Assembly (NCBI GenBank): GCA_002633005.1
Contig: NMRA01000208.1
Location: forward strand, 597,606-661,605
Direction: 5' to 3'
Source: Phoronis australis
Lineage: Eukaryota; Phoronida; Phoronidae
DNA: 64,000 nt
Shown: piece by piece, positions 61,000 to 64,000 of the stretch
Layout of the letters: each line of letters begins with the position of its first letter
How positions within the stretch are numbered: the stretch's first letter is position 1
Translations under genes and position numbers: made by a program
The notes under the pieces: model-generated
What the model saw: only the letters and a program-made list of their open reading frames with translations
Database searches by the model: none
Told to the model about the DNA's origin: nothing

Positions 61000-63900
61000 T
61001 GCTTTTATGAAAGTCCGTTAGACTTTTTTCCATACTTTGTTGGTGAGTCCGGGTTATACTTTTATACGTGTTTCTGTTCGTTGGGTTTTTGTCATTGGGG
61101 TGTCCAAAATGATTTTTATTTGCTCAATGTGCATGTTGCAGTGCTGTTCTCTTCACTGTTAGTTGCAGAATTTCTGTAGAAAGTTTTCAGTTCTTGTGCT
61201 GTCTGTCAAGACTGAATTTGGTTTACGGTTGTCAGACCTCCGCATGTCAAAAGGCTCACTCACATATTTAGTATTATGGCCTGGTGAGGGACGAAATCTT
61301 TTACAGTGTCTGATATTATTCACATTACATTTTCAGTATTATTGTCTGTTTTCCGACTGTACTTTATCATTCCCCATTGTAGAATTCACATTTTTGTTGG
61401 TATCATTGTCTAATTGGTTTACACTGTTACTGGACTTACAGATCTGGGAAATGGTGTCAAAGCGTGTTGAGAAAAGTGTTTGACTTGCCAACAGTATTAG
61501 AATCTCTACTGTACTTTATATTATTTTTCATGTATGGTGCTATGATCTGTTCGAGCCGAGTTGTAGTTAAAGATTTTGACTCTTTGATTCACATTTAACA
61601 TGTTATTGACTCTTGGCAGATCATAATTTCGTCATTCTCCACATTAGAACTCCTGCTTTTGGATGGTCTTGCTTTGTTGGGCTTACAGATGTGACATGGT
61701 TTGTTGATGTGGGAAATGGTAGTTAAAGGTTGTTTAAATGAGATTTGTTCCAGTATTGGTACTGGAATCTTCACCTTACTTTATGGCGTTTTTCATGGAT
61801 GCTGTGATATGTCATAATTGAATTGGGTTGACACGGGTTGGGGCTAGGCATGTCAAAACCCTGATTCACATTCAGTCTGTAACAGATCACAGATCACATT
61901 ATTGTTATTCATTCCATACTTTTGTTTATAGTTGTAGATTTGTTAATACCAACATTTTTCAGTTGGGTAGGTGCCCCCCGAGTCTTTCAATCCATTCTGT
62001 CACTTGCTTTCCATGTTTTAAGACTGGTCTGACGTGATGATTTTAAGACATATTCAGAGGGGAAGTGTTTGTACATAATTATGTGTATTTATTATTTTAG
62101 GTCAGTTTTCATTTTCTAGTCTGTTCTGTTATTAGCGTAAAAAAGATTTAAAGACGTATTTTGAACAATGTTATTTTTTCTGTCTGGTTAGGCCAAATAA
62201 AAAGCTAAAATGGTTCTGATATGTATTTTTTGAAATTGAAATGAAGCGTTTTTGTTTGGAATTTTTTGAAAGGTGACTTAGATTGGCTCTGCTTTTTTGC
62301 ATTACCTGATTAGAACAAGGTTAAAGATGATGGAATGCCAACCAGCTTTTCTAGTGTACCTCAAGTTGGAAGAGTGGTGCAACTGTGTTATCATTTCAGG
62401 GCTTCTTAATCATTTAGCTTAATTTTTGGAGCTGAGATAAAGCCAATTGATTAAAAACAGATGGGGATGCATATACATAGCTAAATTTAAAAATTGAGCA
62501 GCTTTGCTAAGAGCAATGCGATGTTGCAGGTGACTTTTCTTCTATGAGCAGTGATGAGTGAAGTTTAAAATGATGCTGGCGCATACCACTACCATTTTGC
62601 TTTTTTCTATGGCCTTGCACTAGTCATTTGTTGTTTCTCCTGGGTCTATTCTCTGTGATTTGATTTGGTGGCACTTGTTCAAAAGGAGTGCTTGTACTTA
62701 TGTATATTTATTATTTTGGTTCAGTGTTTATATTCACTATTGCTCTGTTAACATACAAATGGTTGTGTTTTTAAACTATATTGTATTATATGATTTATAT
62801 CCCTCACTTAAAATGTTTTTTCTAGACATATTACCATTTAATAACCATCTTAGTTATGTCGCAGTGTCTTCGATTTGATGGAAATTCGAAACTTGCCTTG
62901 CAAGAGATTTGACCTTTGATCTCATAGCTTACACCTTACCCTTACTGCTTAAGGCACCTCATGTGCACTACAAGCAGAGTTATCAACAAGTTGTGGTCAA
63001 GGATACTCAGTGTCTGAGATGTATTACTTGAGTGTGATAATACTCAATGTAAAACGGAACTTCCAAACATTTTTTATGCGAAGCAATCAGTACGCCTTGT
63101 AGCTGATTAAATAACAATTTTTATCAATTCATAACTATGCAAAAAACCACCAGCCATTTTGACAGAGCAGACAACTGAAATATCCCTTTATTTTTGGTGA
63201 CATTAGTGTTTACTTGATGACCAAATACTGTAGTTCCCAAAGCATCAACATATGGAACTGAAAATATATACCAGAGGGCGAGTGTCATTTATATCATAGA
63301 TAAGTCAGGGATAAATAGGTTATTGAATGGTTCCTGAGTTATTAAACTATTATGAGAAACTCGATGATTTGTAGAAAACATTACTTCGTCCTGGAGTGAA
63401 ATTTTTTAGTAATGCTGGAGCCATTCAAAAATCCATATTGTTCTTATTTAGATTACACTTTGATTTTGGTTTTTCTGAGATGAGCTTTACTTTGTGGCCC
63501 GGTTTGGCAGTGCTTGAGTTGTTCAGACGAGAAGTGTTTGAACACGTGTTGGTGTATTGTTTATTGAGCGTCATCGTATTGTTAAGCTATAGTTTACTTA
63601 ATTGTTATTAGTTTTGCAGTCAGTACTTTAAATTATTTACTCCTGAGACTGAGCTTGACTTAGTTATCTGATTTGGTGGTGCCTATTGGAGATGTTCAGA
63701 AAAGAATTGTTCAGTTATTTTGTCCATTACATATACAACATTGTTTAGTATGTGATTTGCCAGCTCTGTTGCTGGGCATGTTTGCTCTTGTGGAAAATGA
63801 GAGTACAGTGTTTTCGTTCTTTTTAAATATTCTTTTTTTGTATCCCATGTTTTTTTGTGTTATCGCATTAATCTGTTCAGGTTTCATATTGTACATAAAG

Positions 63901-64000
63901 TTTATGCTTATTATTCTTTGGCGACTTCATTATTCTCATAAGACAACAAAAGAAAAGTTGATGAATACATTTTAAGCCAGTATTTGTAACTGATGTCAAA
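61000..64000. other. Region downstream of the transposase remnant, with diverged internal repeats
   Basis: No gene was recognised, and the GRTP1 3' exons are not here. Diverged direct repeats are visible. About 61436-61560 resembles about 61681-61830 (CTTACAGAT, GGGAAATGG, TACTTTAT, TTTTTCATG). TTCAGAGGGGAAGTGTTTGT (62054) is echoed near 62678, 63523 and 63695, the first two followed by a similar TGTATTTATTATTTT-type string. This could be the 3' noncoding part of the element or intron. Confidence 0.4.

Noticed and set aside
1-64000. CRISPR arrays, rRNA genes, prokaryotic operons, retroviral or LINE reverse transcriptase
   Set aside because: Looked for and not seen; repeats here are minisatellites, MITE-like elements or allelic copies, and no RT motif (YxDD context) was found in a plausible frame.

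Overview
This is a window of an animal nuclear genome, not a prokaryotic one. It is AT-rich and has spliced genes with GT-AG introns, long intergenic stretches, minisatellites, MITE-like elements and short dispersed repeats. The identifiable genes (an RNF14-type ubiquitin ligase, the zinc transporter SLC30A9, a GRTP1-type Rab-GAP, a FAM181-family protein) are metazoan. The density of small repeats and the unmerged allelic overlaps fit a highly heterozygous marine invertebrate. I could not fix the phylum.

Layout. 1-6483 (+): 3' half of a large proline/serine-rich scaffold gene, with its 3'UTR after it. 8.3-12.2 kb: nothing recognised. 12330-13409 (-): an intact single-exon FAM181-like gene with a YAP-like TEAD-binding omega-loop motif. 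13.5-22 kb: noncoding, with a poly-G run, a ~600 bp minisatellite (19.35-19.95 kb), a 269 bp MITE-like element and dispersed repeats. 22065-26972 (-): complete RNF14 ORF in six coding exons (476 aa). A 78 bp in-frame tandem duplication there copies a 5' splice site. 29.7-34.3 kb: two near-identical ~2.3 kb copies meeting at an N. 36210-48985 (-): complete SLC30A9 ORF in 16 coding exons (574 aa when one copy of a doubled three-exon block is used). 51695-57510 (+): first seven coding exons of a GRTP1-type TBC gene, which continues beyond the window. 58362-60999 (+): a frameshifted transposase-like gene ending in BRCT-like and HMG-box-like segments, apparently inside a GRTP1 intron.

All splice junctions given were derived by hand from GT/AG sites, reading phase and recalled family sequences. 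The RNF14 and SLC30A9 models keep phase throughout and come within a few residues of the human protein lengths, which is strong internal support. SLC30A9 and GRTP1 are head to head, about 2.7 kb apart between start codons.

A recurring assembly feature is single Ns. Three of the six (31931, 40213, 49374) sit where sequence left of the N is repeated to its right, as expected of unmerged overlapping allelic contigs. For the SLC30A9 block, reading phase supports this: the repeated exons total 404 bp, so using both copies would break the frame. The most novel-looking items are the transposase/BRCT/HMG element, the duplicated splice donor in RNF14, the omega-loop in an invertebrate FAM181-like protein, and a 79 bp insertion with a 9 bp target duplication present in only one of two copies.
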